From NCBI GenBank assembly GCA_964345235.1, contig CAYFQE010000006.1:3653-67652 (forward strand): a stretch of 64,000 bases of DNA, in the 5' to 3' direction. The position numbers and the translations under genes are program-made. A model generated the notes under the pieces. It was not told where the DNA came from. It did not search any database and saw nothing but the letters and a program-made list of their open reading frames with translations. This document shows positions 1 through 7,889 of the stretch, piece after piece (the stretch's first letter is position 1; every line of letters starts with the position of its first letter). Source of the DNA: Scatomorpha sp964345235 (GTDB lineage: Bacteria > Bacillota > Clostridia > Oscillospirales > Oscillospiraceae).

Positions 1-96
1 AGAGCTTTCACGCGCCGACTTCAAAACCGCAGTTTCACAGGCCGAAAGAGATAATAAAACTATTAGACTTAATGCCGCAAATAAAAATTTTTTCAT
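1..96 (-). CDS. Lipoprotein, N-terminal fragment cut by the window edge
   Basis: Only the first 32 codons are inside the window; the rest lies to the left. The visible part is a lipoprotein signal peptide: ATG at 96, a Lys pair (MKKF), a hydrophobic run (LFAALSLIVLL) and the lipobox LSAC with the acylated Cys at residue 20. This predicts export and anchoring to the outer face of the membrane. The gene is downstream of rpmA but separated from it by a strong terminator, so it probably has its own promoter or is fed by read-through. Its function cannot be told from the visible part. Confidence 0.6.
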   Translation of the reverse strand, partial: MKKFLFAALSLIVLLSLSACETAVLKSARESS

Positions 97-111
97 ATCC
101 GCCACTGTTTC

Positions 112-140
112 AAAAAAAGGGCGACGCAAATGCGTCGCCC
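112..140 (-). terminator. Rho-independent terminator of rplU-rpmA
   Basis: A perfect 10-bp stem (119-128 with 131-140, arm GGGCGACGCA) with a 2-nt loop is followed on the minus strand by seven U (112-118), just downstream of the rpmA stop codon. Confidence 0.9.
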
Positions 141-153
141 TATGTTTTTAGCT

Positions 154-411
154 TTACTGAGCTTCGTAAACAGAAACCTGCTTGCGCTTTTTATCTTTGC
201 GCTCAAAGCTTACATGACCGTCAATCAAAGCAAACAAAGTGTCGTCCTTGCCCCTGCCGACATTAACGCCGGGGTGGATTTTTGTTCCACGCTGTCTGAC
301 TAAGATGTTTCCCGCCAATACAAACTGACCGTCAGCTCTCTTGACGCCAAGATACTTAGGTCCGCTGTCTCTGCCGTTCTTTGTTGAACCGCCGCCTTTT
401 TTATGTGCCAT
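154..411 (-). CDS. rpmA: 50S ribosomal protein L27
   Basis: This is large-subunit protein L27 (85 aa), whose N terminus reaches towards the peptidyl-transferase centre. The protein starts directly with MAHKKGGGSTKNGRDS, the E. coli-type beginning. The 9-10 residue extension ending in FFA that the Prp protease removes in many Firmicutes is absent. The ATG at 411 is preceded by a GGAGGTG ribosome site, so the short N terminus is not a mis-called start. It is co-transcribed with rplU 36 bp upstream. The prp (ysxB) gene that usually sits between the two in Firmicutes is missing. Confidence 0.97.
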   Translation of the reverse strand: MAHKKGGGSTKNGRDSGPKYLGVKRADGQFVLAGNILVRQRGTKIHPGVNVGRGKDDTLFALIDGHVSFERKDKKRKQVSVYEAQ

Positions 412-447
412 GTGTTACACCTCCGTAGTCAAATAATGTGGAACAGA

Positions 448-759
448 TTACGAGATAGACTCGATCTGAATCTTTGTGTAGGGCTGTCTGTGGCCTTGAG
501 TTCTTTCATAGCCCTTTTTGCGCTTTTTCTTAAAGACTCTAATCTTCTTGCCCTTGCCTGTCTTAATGACATTGGCAACTACAGATGCGCCTTCGAGATA
601 GGGAGCGCCGAACTGGTAATTTTCTTCATCAATGAGAGCCAAAACCTTATCGAACTTCACTGTTTCTCCGTTTTGAAGATCAAGCTTCTCGATGAAGAGA
701 ATGTCGCCCTCGCTTGCGCGGTACTGCTTACCGCCGGTTTCAAAAATAACGTTTTTCAC
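448..759 (-). CDS. rplU: 50S ribosomal protein L21
   Basis: This is large-subunit protein L21 (103 aa), recognised by its start (KNVIFETGGKQYRASEGD) and the basic C-terminal half (KKIRVFKKKRKKGYERTQGH). The start codon is GTG at 759, with GAGG about 8 nt upstream. It is the first gene of the rplU-rpmA transcript. A near-consensus promoter lies about 70 nt upstream, leaving a short leader in which Firmicutes often carry an autoregulatory L21 leader; I could not fold this one with confidence. Confidence 0.97.
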   Translation of the reverse strand: MKNVIFETGGKQYRASEGDILFIEKLDLQNGETVKFDKVLALIDEENYQFGAPYLEGASVVANVIKTGKGKKIRVFKKKRKKGYERTQGHRQPYTKIQIESIS

Positions 760-830
760 TTTCTAACCTCTCTATAGAGACTCGCTTTAAAGGTGCAAAA
801 TGCTTAAAACCTTTTCAATGCGGCTCGAGT

Positions 831-859
831 ATGATAGCACAGGGGGCCGAAGCTGTCAA
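831..859 (-). promoter_or_regulatory. Sigma-A promoter of rplU-rpmA
   Basis: On the minus strand a perfect TTGACA (859-854), a 17-bp spacer and TATCAT (836-831) lie about 70 nt upstream of the rplU start. This is the best -35/-10 match in the window, as expected for ribosomal protein genes. Confidence 0.85.
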
Positions 860-942
860 GGGAAATCTCTTTTTAAACGGATAAAATACTAAAACAAATT
901 TAGATTTTAATTGAGATTGAGGCAAAATTAAAACATAAATAA

Positions 943-980
943 AAAGAGGCACAATGACTCAAAGTCTTTTGTGCCTCTTT
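943..980 (-). terminator. Terminator of ackA
   Basis: A 12-bp stem (943-954 with 969-980, arm AAAGAGGCACAA) has a 14-nt loop and is followed on the minus strand by a short U run. It lies 37 bp downstream of the ackA stop. Confidence 0.85.
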
Positions 981-1016
981 ACTGTTGCAAAACTAAAGCA
1001 TCTTGCTGCCGAAACT

Positions 1017-2222
1017 TTATTTTTTCGAAACGATTTCAGCCGTATCTCTGGCTATCATAAGTTCTTCGTTGGTGGGAATTACAAAAACCTTTACCTTGGA
1101 GTCTTTGGTCGAAATCATGATGTCCTCGCCGCGCTTGGAGTTGGCCTCTTCATCAAGCTCAATGCCGAGATAACCGAGATACTTCATAATGCCTTTTCTG
1201 GTTGTGGCAGAGTTTTCGCCGATTCCCGCTGTAAAAACAATGGCGTCAACGCCGTTCATTGCTGCGGTGTATGCGCCTACATATTTGGCAACCGAATATT
1301 CAAAAATGTCAAGCGCAAGTCTGGCTCTCTCGTTGCCTTCATTGGCGGCGTTCTCAAGGTCTCTAAAGTCGCTCGAAACGCCTGAAATGCCGAACACACC
1401 GGACTTCTTGTTAAAAACAGTGCCCAGCTCTTCGACGGAGATGTTATCTTTGCCGGTGATAAATTCAACTATGCTTGCGTCAATATCGCCGCAACGCGTA
1501 CCCATGGGAACACCGGCAAGGGGAGTGAAGCCCATGGATGTATCAAGGCTCTTGCCGTTCATAACAGCGGTAATCGAAGAGCCGTTGCCCATATGGCAAG
1601 ATATCATTTTAATTTCTTCGGGCTTTTTACCCATAAGCTCGGCCACTCTGCCCGAAACATATCTGTGGCTTATTCCGTGGAAACCGTAGCGGCGTATTTT
1701 GTGATTTTCATAATACTCATAGGGAAGAGCATAGATATAGGACTTTTTGGGCATTGTCTGGTGGAAGGATGTATCAAATACACCGACCTGGGGAACGCTA
1801 TCACCCATAACAGCCGTGCATGCATTTATACCCGTGATGTTGGCGGGATTGTGCAGGGGAGCCAGAGGGATGCATTCCTCTAAGGCGGCCATCACCTTCT
1901 CGTCAATAAGCACGCTCGATGCAAAAGCCTCGCCTCCGTGAACAACACGGTGACCGACAGCATCGATTTCACTCATGCTCGATAAAACTCCGCACTCAGA
2001 GTCTGTGAGTTTTTCGATAACTGCGGCTATGGCCTCGGAGTGAGTGGGCATCGGTATATCCTCGTCAAATTTTACCTTGCCCTCGATAAGGGGAGTGTGC
2101 TTTAAATGCCCGTCAATACCGATTCTCTCGCAGAGTCCTTTTGCAAGTACGCTTTTGTTCTCCATATCGATGAGCTGATACTTCAAAGAGGAGCTTCCTG
2201 CGTTGATTACGAGTACTTTCAT
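1017..2222 (-). CDS. ackA: Acetate kinase
   Basis: Acetate kinase (401 aa, the usual family length) makes ATP from acetyl phosphate and ADP, or the reverse, in the cytosol. It is the energy-conserving last step of acetate fermentation. Clear family signatures run along the whole length: NAGSSSLKYQL at the N terminus, AVGHRVVHGG, FDTSFH, GFHGISHRYV, CHMGNGSSI and FTAGIGENS. The ATG at 2222 has AGAAAGGA upstream. The gene stands alone; no pta is next to it. It is divergent from tmcAL, whose product also consumes acetate, and they share a 139-bp AT-rich intergenic region. Confidence 0.98.
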   Translation of the reverse strand: MKVLVINAGSSSLKYQLIDMENKSVLAKGLCERIGIDGHLKHTPLIEGKVKFDEDIPMPTHSEAIAAVIEKLTDSECGVLSSMSEIDAVGHRVVHGGEAFASSVLIDEKVMAALEECIPLAPLHNPANITGINACTAVMGDSVPQVGVFDTSFHQTMPKKSYIYALPYEYYENHKIRRYGFHGISHRYVSGRVAELMGKKPEEIKMISCHMGNGSSITAVMNGKSLDTSMGFTPLAGVPMGTRCGDIDASIVEFITGKDNISVEELGTVFNKKSGVFGISGVSSDFRDLENAANEGNERARLALDIFEYSVAKYVGAYTAAMNGVDAIVFTAGIGENSATTRKGIMKYLGYLGIELDEEANSKRGEDIMISTKDSKVKVFVIPTNEELMIARDTAEIVSKK

Positions 2223-2275
2223 TACAAAATCCTTTCTACAAGCTTACTACTTGTGATAAAATAATAAAATAAAAA

Positions 2276-2305
2276 TTGTGTACTATATAAAATAACCGAT
2301 AATAT
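2276..2305 (+). promoter_or_regulatory. Possible promoter of tmcAL
   Basis: TTGTGT (2276-2281), an 18-bp spacer and TAATAT (2300-2305) lie in the AT-rich region between ackA and tmcAL. The match is moderate and other -10-like sequences are close by. Confidence 0.35.
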
Positions 2306-2361
2306 TTTATAACATCGGCTTTTTAAAAACAAGACAATAAGAGATAAAAACGGAGTTAAAG

Positions 2362-3573
2362 ATGAAAATCGGAGCGGTAATATCGGAATTCAATCCCTTT
2401 CACAACGGACACGAATATGTAATCAGCGAATTTAAGAAAATTATGGGTGATGAGAGCTGTGTCATAGCGCTCATGTCGGGAGATTATGTCCAAAGAGGCG
2501 AGCCGGCGATTTTCCCGAAGGAGATACGCGCAAGAGCGGCGATTGAGAGCTCTGTCGATCTTGTTATCGAGCTTCCTTTGCCCTATTCGATGTCCTCGGC
2601 GGAAGGCTTCGCTTCCTATGCTGTAGAGCTTTTAAACGAGCTTTCGATTGTGGATTATCTCTTCTTCGGGAGCGAGAGCGCAGATTTAAATAAGCTTTCA
2701 AATGTGGCGGAAGCCCTTTTAAAAAATGAGATTACGGAAAAAATCTTGACAAAAATGAAAGACGGAATATCCTTTCCCGCGGCCAGAGAGGAAGTGCTAC
2801 GAGATGAGGGCATTTTAAAAGATGAAGAGGAAATAAAACCCAACGACATACTTGCCGTTGAATATATAAAAGCTCTCCTAAAATCCAATTCTAAAATTAG
2901 GCCTTGCGCAATAAGACGAAAGGGTGTCGAGCACGATTCGCATAAAAAATCAAAAGGTTTCGCTTCGGCATCATATATAAGAAAGCTTATTTTAGCGGGG
3001 GAGAGCGCTGGTGACTATCTGCCCGAAAAAGCCTCGAAAATATATAAAACAGCCGTAAAAGAGGGAATAGGTCCCGTCAGTCTCCTCGATATGGAGCAGG
3101 CGCTTCTTGCAAGACTGCGCTTTTTAAAAGCGGAAGAGCTCTCACTTTTGCCCGATGTGGCCGAGGGAATTGAAAACCTGCTATATAAAAATATAAATAG
3201 TGGAAACAGTTTTGAAGAAATAACCGAGCTTTCCGTTTCAAAGCGTTATCCCAGAGCTAGAATAAAGAGAATGCTTCTATATGCCGCTTTAAACATCACA
3301 AAAGAAGACATGGAAAAATATAAAAAAGCTCCCTACTTCAGAGTTTTGGCATCAAATACCAAGGGCACGAAAATTCTGAGACTTATCACTCAAAAATCCA
3401 ATCTTCCGGCTCTCATAAAACCCTCTGCAGTAAAAAAACTCGGGAACACTGCGGAAAGCTTCATCGAATTTTCATCTTTGGCAAGAGATTTTTACACTCT
3501 TGCAATAGATAACGGTATGTATATAAGGCCTGGAGGCGAGTATCGCTTGAGCCCGTTCATTAAGACGGTTTAA
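2362..3573 (+). CDS. tmcAL: tRNA(Met) cytidine acetate ligase
   Basis: TmcAL family protein (403 aa). In Bacillus this enzyme makes N4-acetylcytidine at the wobble base of elongator tRNA-Met, using free acetate and ATP through an acetyl-adenylate. Seen here are the nucleotidyltransferase start GAVISEFNPFHNGHEY with the HxGH nucleotide-binding motif (FHNGH), MSGDYVQRGEPAI, and SASYIRKLI in the middle. Length is normal. The ATG has GGAG 7 nt upstream. It is divergent from ackA. This places acetate-activating and acetate-producing enzymes back to back, an arrangement I recall as common in Firmicutes. Confidence 0.95.
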   Translation: MKIGAVISEFNPFHNGHEYVISEFKKIMGDESCVIALMSGDYVQRGEPAIFPKEIRARAAIESSVDLVIELPLPYSMSSAEGFASYAVELLNELSIVDYLFFGSESADLNKLSNVAEALLKNEITEKILTKMKDGISFPAAREEVLRDEGILKDEEEIKPNDILAVEYIKALLKSNSKIRPCAIRRKGVEHDSHKKSKGFASASYIRKLILAGESAGDYLPEKASKIYKTAVKEGIGPVSLLDMEQALLARLRFLKAEELSLLPDVAEGIENLLYKNINSGNSFEEITELSVSKRYPRARIKRMLLYAALNITKEDMEKYKKAPYFRVLASNTKGTKILRLITQKSNLPALIKPSAVKKLGNTAESFIEFSSLARDFYTLAIDNGMYIRPGGEYRLSPFIKTV

Positions 3574-3601
3574 TAAAAATTGATAATTTTTAGCTAATAT
3601 C

Positions 3602-3630
3602 TTGCATTCCTCCGTTACTTGGACTATAAT
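3602..3630 (+). promoter_or_regulatory. Promoter of the liv operon
   Basis: TTGCAT (3602-3607), a 17-bp spacer and a perfect TATAAT (3625-3630) lie about 70 nt upstream of the substrate-binding protein start. Confidence 0.7.
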
Positions 3631-3697
3631 ACGCAAATATAAAGACAAATGTCTTTGTAGGAAAGACAAAAACTAAAAAAGTACGATGGAGGAAAGA

Positions 3698-4993
3698 ATG
3701 AAAAAACTGTTTGCAATTATGATAGCAGTGCTCATGCTTTTTAGCTTGGCAGCCTGCGGAAGTGCGCCTGCCGAGAAAAAGCCTGCGGCAGAAGGCGGCG
3801 AAGCTGCAGTCGAGGGTCAGCTTTTGGCCTATGTGCTCTGCGAAACGGGCGAAACATATTCACAGGGACTTGGAACCTACTTCCAACAGGCATTTGAAGA
3901 GATGGGCGGAAAGGTCATATTCGAATCTTATCCGAAAGATTCTTCAGACTTTACCTCATATCTGCTCAAGGCAAAAGATGAAAAAGCCGGCGTAATATTT
4001 GCTCCCAGCTCCACAGTCGTTGCGGCAAACCTTCTTGCGCAGGCAGCGGATAAGGGCATAGAGATTCCCATTCTCGCAGGCGACACATGGGAAAGCTCTG
4101 TTATTCTCGATGGTGTTAAGGACACGGATTTAACCGTATATTGCTCCACTTTCTTCGACGAGAACGACGAGTCAGGCCCCGCTGCGGCATTTGTTAAAGG
4201 ATTTAAAGAATGGCTGAATGCCAATAAGACTCATTTTACAAATAACGGCGGAAACGATATTGTTGCCGCAGTTTCAGCCCTTGGATTCGACACCTACAAC
4301 ACGGCTTATGCCGCTATTGAGATAGCCCTCAAGGAAAAGGGAGCCGACATGACCTCCGTGGACATTGCAAAGGCTCTTTGGCAGCTCGACATTTCCGATG
4401 CAGTCACCGGAACAATCAAGTTTAACAAGAACGGCGACGCAATTAAAGACAGCGCCTATATCAAATTTGCAGGACAAGACGGCTTCGAGTTTAAAAAAGT
4501 TCAAAAAGTTGAAAACAAGGACGAAAGAGGTGTTTCGCCCGAATATAAGGCCGAGGGAATCAAAATAGACGGCGATGTAATCAGAATCGGCGTTTACGAG
4601 CCCCAGTCCGGTATGAACGGAGCGGGCGGCAAGCAGGAGCTTCTCGGCATGCTCTATGCTCACTCCCTAAAGCCCGAAATCGAAGTCGATGGTAAGGTAT
4701 ACAAGATTGAGCTCGACATTCAAGACAACGGCTCCGATGACACAATGGGCAAAACGGCCGCCGCTAAGCTGGTTGCCGATAAGTGTGTTGTTGTTCTTGG
4801 CTCCTACGGTTCGGGTGTTTCAATCGCAGCGGGCGATACATTCGAAAGCGCAGCTCTGCCTGCAATAGGCTGCTCCTGCACAAACCCCACGGTTACGGCG
4901 GGCAGGGACTACTACTTCAGAATTTGTTTCTTAGACCCGTTCCAGGGCAGTGTCATGGCGGGATTCAGCATGGAAATTACCCAAAACAAATAA
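3698..4993 (+). CDS. livJ: Branched-chain amino acid ABC substrate-binding lipoprotein, circularly permuted
   Basis: Periplasmic-binding protein type I of the LivJ family (431 aa from the ATG at 3698; GGAGG lies just upstream, so an ATG four codons earlier is unlikely). The signal peptide ends in LAAC, with the lipid-modified Cys at residue 20. The order of family segments is reversed. Residues about 44-275 match the second half of a normal LivJ (AYVLCETGETYSQGL, VIFAPSS, ILAGDTWESS, ALGFDTYNTAYAAIE, GTIKFNKNGDAIKDSAYIK). The first half starts at about residue 294 (VIRIGVYEPQSGMNGAGG, GSYGSGVSIAAGD, GCSCTNPTVT, YYFRICFLDPFQGSVMAGF) and runs to the stop. All parts of one domain set are present once, so this is a circular permutation and not a simple truncation. 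It heads the liv operon and is the only binding protein in it. Confidence 0.88.
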   Translation: MKKLFAIMIAVLMLFSLAACGSAPAEKKPAAEGGEAAVEGQLLAYVLCETGETYSQGLGTYFQQAFEEMGGKVIFESYPKDSSDFTSYLLKAKDEKAGVIFAPSSTVVAANLLAQAADKGIEIPILAGDTWESSVILDGVKDTDLTVYCSTFFDENDESGPAAAFVKGFKEWLNANKTHFTNNGGNDIVAAVSALGFDTYNTAYAAIEIALKEKGADMTSVDIAKALWQLDISDAVTGTIKFNKNGDAIKDSAYIKFAGQDGFEFKKVQKVENKDERGVSPEYKAEGIKIDGDVIRIGVYEPQSGMNGAGGKQELLGMLYAHSLKPEIEVDGKVYKIELDIQDNGSDDTMGKTAAAKLVADKCVVVLGSYGSGVSIAAGDTFESAALPAIGCSCTNPTVTAGRDYYFRICFLDPFQGSVMAGFSMEITQNK

Positions 4994-5016
4994 GATAAAA
5001 CACACTGCAAGCAATT

Positions 5017-5055
5017 ACACTGTATGCGGTGGGCCATGCCCACCGCATACAGTGT
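5017..5055 (+). promoter_or_regulatory. Intergenic stem-loop between substrate-binding protein and permease genes
   Basis: A perfect 17-18 bp inverted repeat (5018-5034 with 5038-5054, arm CACTGTATGCGGTGGGC) has a 3-nt loop and no U run. Hairpins in this place in ABC operons commonly protect the upstream binding-protein mRNA and reduce read-through into the permease genes. That role is inferred here. Confidence 0.75.
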
Positions 5056-5105
5056 GAATACAGCTTAATAAGCATCAAGTTTCACAAGCGGGAGGAAAGA
5101 AAATT

Positions 5106-5972
5106 ATGTTGGAGTATTTGTTTGCCGGCTTCTCGGTCGGCGGCCAGTACGCGCTCATAGCAATCGGATATACAATGATATACGGAATTTTAAGGCTTAT
5201 AAACTTTGCCCATGGAGATTTGTTTATGGTTGCGGGCATAGTGATGGTCTATTTAGCCGCCTCGTTACCTTTTTATATTTCGATTCCGCTCACAATCATA
5301 ATCACGATAATTCTGGGTTTTGTCATAGAGCGTGTCGCATATAAACCGCTGAGAAATGCCCCCAGAATGTCGGTTATGATTTCGGCAATAGGTGTCAGTT
5401 ACCTCCTGCAAAACTTTGTTCTCTATATAACGGGCGGTCTTTCAAAACAATATCCGAAGCTTCCGATTTTAAGTCAGCGGGTCACCATTTTCGGAATAAC
5501 CGACAGAGCGGTAATTTTTATTACTCCCGTTGTGGCTATAGTTCTGATGCTTGCTCTCATGTTCCTCATAAAGCATACCAAAATCGGAATGGCAATGAGG
5601 GCGGCTTCTCGAGAGTTCGAGACGGCGCAGCTCATGGGAATAAAAATAAACAGAGTGATAAGCTTCACTTTTATAGTGGGCTCGGCGCTTGCCGCCGTAG
5701 GCTCACTTCTATATTTTTCAAAGTTCACGGGAGTTTCACCGACCTCGGGCGCAATGCCGGGCTTAAAGGCCTTTGTTGCGGCCGTTTTCGGTGGCATAGG
5801 CTCTATTCCCGGAGCCGTACTGGGTGCGTTTTTTATAGGCATCATGGAAAACTTGGCAGTTGCTCTCAACTTGGCTGTTTATAAAGACGCCTTCACTTTT
5901 GCACTCCTTATAATTGTATTGCTCGTTAAGCCGACGGGAATTTTCGGCGAGAAGCTCGTGGAGAAGGTGTGA
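5106..5972 (+). CDS. livH: Branched-chain amino acid ABC transporter permease LivH
   Basis: Integral membrane permease (288 aa) of the LivH type, one of the two channel subunits that pair with LivM. It starts with a family-typical sequence (FAGFSVGGQYALIAIGYTMIYGILRLINFAHGD), and the cytoplasmic coupling region is visible as FVAAVFGGIGSIPGAVLGAFFIG near the C terminus. About eight hydrophobic segments are spread over its length. ATG 5106 has GGGAGGAAAG upstream. The stop TGA lies 2 bp before the preferred livM start, so the two are translationally coupled. Confidence 0.95.
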   Translation: MLEYLFAGFSVGGQYALIAIGYTMIYGILRLINFAHGDLFMVAGIVMVYLAASLPFYISIPLTIIITIILGFVIERVAYKPLRNAPRMSVMISAIGVSYLLQNFVLYITGGLSKQYPKLPILSQRVTIFGITDRAVIFITPVVAIVLMLALMFLIKHTKIGMAMRAASREFETAQLMGIKINRVISFTFIVGSALAAVGSLLYFSKFTGVSPTSGAMPGLKAFVAAVFGGIGSIPGAVLGAFFIGIMENLAVALNLAVYKDAFTFALLIIVLLVKPTGIFGEKLVEKV

Positions 5973-5974
5973 TT

Positions 5975-7033
5975 ATGTCTAAGCTGAGTAAAGAAAAAAA
6001 GGTTAACATAATTAATATAGCCTGCATACTTCTCTTCCTTGTTCTTTTGCTCTTTATCGAAAAAAAGGTTGGCAAAGGCAGCATGCTCATAACGGTTTTG
6101 CAAAAAACCTGCGCCTATGCCTTGGCCGCGGTTTCAATGAACCTTCTCAACGGATTTACCGGACTTTTTTCTCTGGGGCAAGCGGGCTTCATGGCCATAG
6201 GAGCTTATTCCTATGCTCTCCTCACAATACCCGTTGAGCTTAGGGCTCAGATACTTTATAAGCACGGCGGCGGAATAATCGACTTTTGCATTCCCTTTAT
6301 TCCCGCATTAATTATAGGCGGTATAATAGCTGCGGCTTTTGCAATTTTAATCGGTTTTCCGGTGCTGAGGCTGAAAAGCGACTATCTTGCAATCGCCACC
6401 TTGGGATTTGCCGAGATACTCAGAAACATTATTCAGTCAAACGATGTTGCGGCTCTGACAAACGGTCCCGACCCCCTATCGGCCTATAAAACATTTTCAA
6501 TACTTATGCCCTATCTTATAATCAGCGCTGTTTGTATAGCCGTAATGGTTCTTCTCATAAATTCCAGCTACGGCAGAGCCTTTAGGGCAATAAGAGACGA
6601 TGAGATAGCCGCCGAGGCCATGGGAATAAATCTACTCAAGCACAAGCTTCTTTCTTTTACCGTTTCCGCGTTTTTCGCAGGAATTGCCGGCGGACTTTTG
6701 GCAATGTTCAACACAACGGTGAGTGCATCAAGCTATAACTCGGCTATGACATATGAAATTCTTCTAATTGTCGTAATAGGAGGCATTGGCTCGATTTCGG
6801 GCAGCGTACTCGCAACCTTCCTCTTTGTCGCATCCAGAGAGTGGTGGCTCAGATTCCTCGATGATCCGAATCTTATTCCGGGCATAACAAGAGGCAGTTT
6901 CAGAATGGTTGTGTTCTCCGTGGTTATAATGCTCATTGTTCTTTTTAGGCAAGAAGGCATTATGGGTACCAAAGAGCTTTCCGTCGGGAGCTTGTTCGCT
7001 CGTAAAAAGGAGGTGAGCGGCCATGACTCGTAA
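5975..7033 (+). CDS. livM: Branched-chain amino acid ABC transporter permease LivM
   Basis: Second permease subunit (352 aa), LivM type: LLNGFTGLFSLGQAGFMAIGAYSYALL near the N terminus, FPVLRLKSDYLAIATLGFAEI in the middle, then RAIRDDEIAAEAMGIN and IGGIGSISGSVLATFLF. I prefer the ATG at 5975, seven nt after GAGAAGG. The reading frame also allows GTG at 5969, overlapping livH by 4 nt, but its spacing to the ribosome site would be too short. The 3' end overlaps livG by 11 nt. Confidence 0.95.
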   Translation: MSKLSKEKKVNIINIACILLFLVLLLFIEKKVGKGSMLITVLQKTCAYALAAVSMNLLNGFTGLFSLGQAGFMAIGAYSYALLTIPVELRAQILYKHGGGIIDFCIPFIPALIIGGIIAAAFAILIGFPVLRLKSDYLAIATLGFAEILRNIIQSNDVAALTNGPDPLSAYKTFSILMPYLIISAVCIAVMVLLINSSYGRAFRAIRDDEIAAEAMGINLLKHKLLSFTVSAFFAGIAGGLLAMFNTTVSASSYNSAMTYEILLIVVIGGIGSISGSVLATFLFVASREWWLRFLDDPNLIPGITRGSFRMVVFSVVIMLIVLFRQEGIMGTKELSVGSLFARKKEVSGHDS

Positions 7034-7889
7034 TATAAGCGAGGCTTGCATGCTCAAGGTTGAAGATGTCTCAATGCAGTTCGGCGGTGTTTTGGCTGTA
7101 AACAGCTTGGACATAGAGGTTCCGAAAGGCAAGATTGTGGCGCTTATAGGTCCTAACGGCGCCGGGAAGACAACGGCTTTCAACTGTATAAGCGGAGTTT
7201 ATGAGCCGACCAACGGTGCTATTTACTACGAGGGCGAAGTTATACTTCGCAACTATCCGCGCGGCAAGATGAAGAAAAAATATATAGGTAGCGAGCCCGA
7301 TAAATTTGCGGGGCAAAAACCTCTTAGTTTAAGTCCCGATAAAATAACAAAGATGGGAATCGCCCGTACCTTCCAAAACATTAGACTGTTTAAGTCAATG
7401 ACAGTGTTCGAGAATGTGCTTGTAGCCAAGCACATGAATGCCAAGCAAAATCCGTTTACGGCAACATTTAAGCTTAATCACAAGGAAGAAGAGCGTATGC
7501 GCCATGAGTCGCGCGAGCTTTTAAAAGAGCAGGGATTGCTTAAATATTCCGACGAGCTTGCCACGGCGTTGCCATACGGACTTCAGCGCAGGCTTGAAAT
7601 GGCAAGAGCCTTGGCAACAAGCCCCAAACTTCTGCTTTTAGATGAACCGGCAGCCGGTATGAATCCGAAAGAAACAGTCGAACTTGCCGATTTCATAAAG
7701 GAAATTCGAGAAAAATATAATCTCACGATATTCCTGATCGAGCACCACATGGACCTTGTCATGAGAATTTCCGACTATATTTATGTAATGGACTTCGGTA
7801 CGGTCATAGCCGAGGGCAAGCCCGAAAAGGTTAAAAACGATCCAAAGGTCATTGAGGCATATTTGGGGGTTCAGGAAAATGAGCAATAA
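7023..7889 (+). CDS. livG: Branched-chain amino acid ABC transporter ATP-binding protein LivG
   Basis: ABC ATPase (288 aa) that powers the LivHM channel from the cytoplasmic face. Walker A is GPNGAGKT (about residues 43-50), the signature region is YGLQRRLEMARAL, Walker B is LLLLDEPAAGMNP and the switch His is in LIEHHMD. LivG-type features are the longer segment between Walker A and signature, including GIARTFQNIRLF and ENVLVAKHM, and the C-terminal YIYVMDFGTVIAEGKPEKV. Its ribosome site (AAAGGAGGTG) lies inside the end of livM. The signature has YGLQRR where LSGGQ is canonical, which is common in LivG. Confidence 0.95.
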   Translation: MTRNISEACMLKVEDVSMQFGGVLAVNSLDIEVPKGKIVALIGPNGAGKTTAFNCISGVYEPTNGAIYYEGEVILRNYPRGKMKKKYIGSEPDKFAGQKPLSLSPDKITKMGIARTFQNIRLFKSMTVFENVLVAKHMNAKQNPFTATFKLNHKEEERMRHESRELLKEQGLLKYSDELATALPYGLQRRLEMARALATSPKLLLLDEPAAGMNPKETVELADFIKEIREKYNLTIFLIEHHMDLVMRISDYIYVMDFGTVIAEGKPEKVKNDPKVIEAYLGVQENEQ

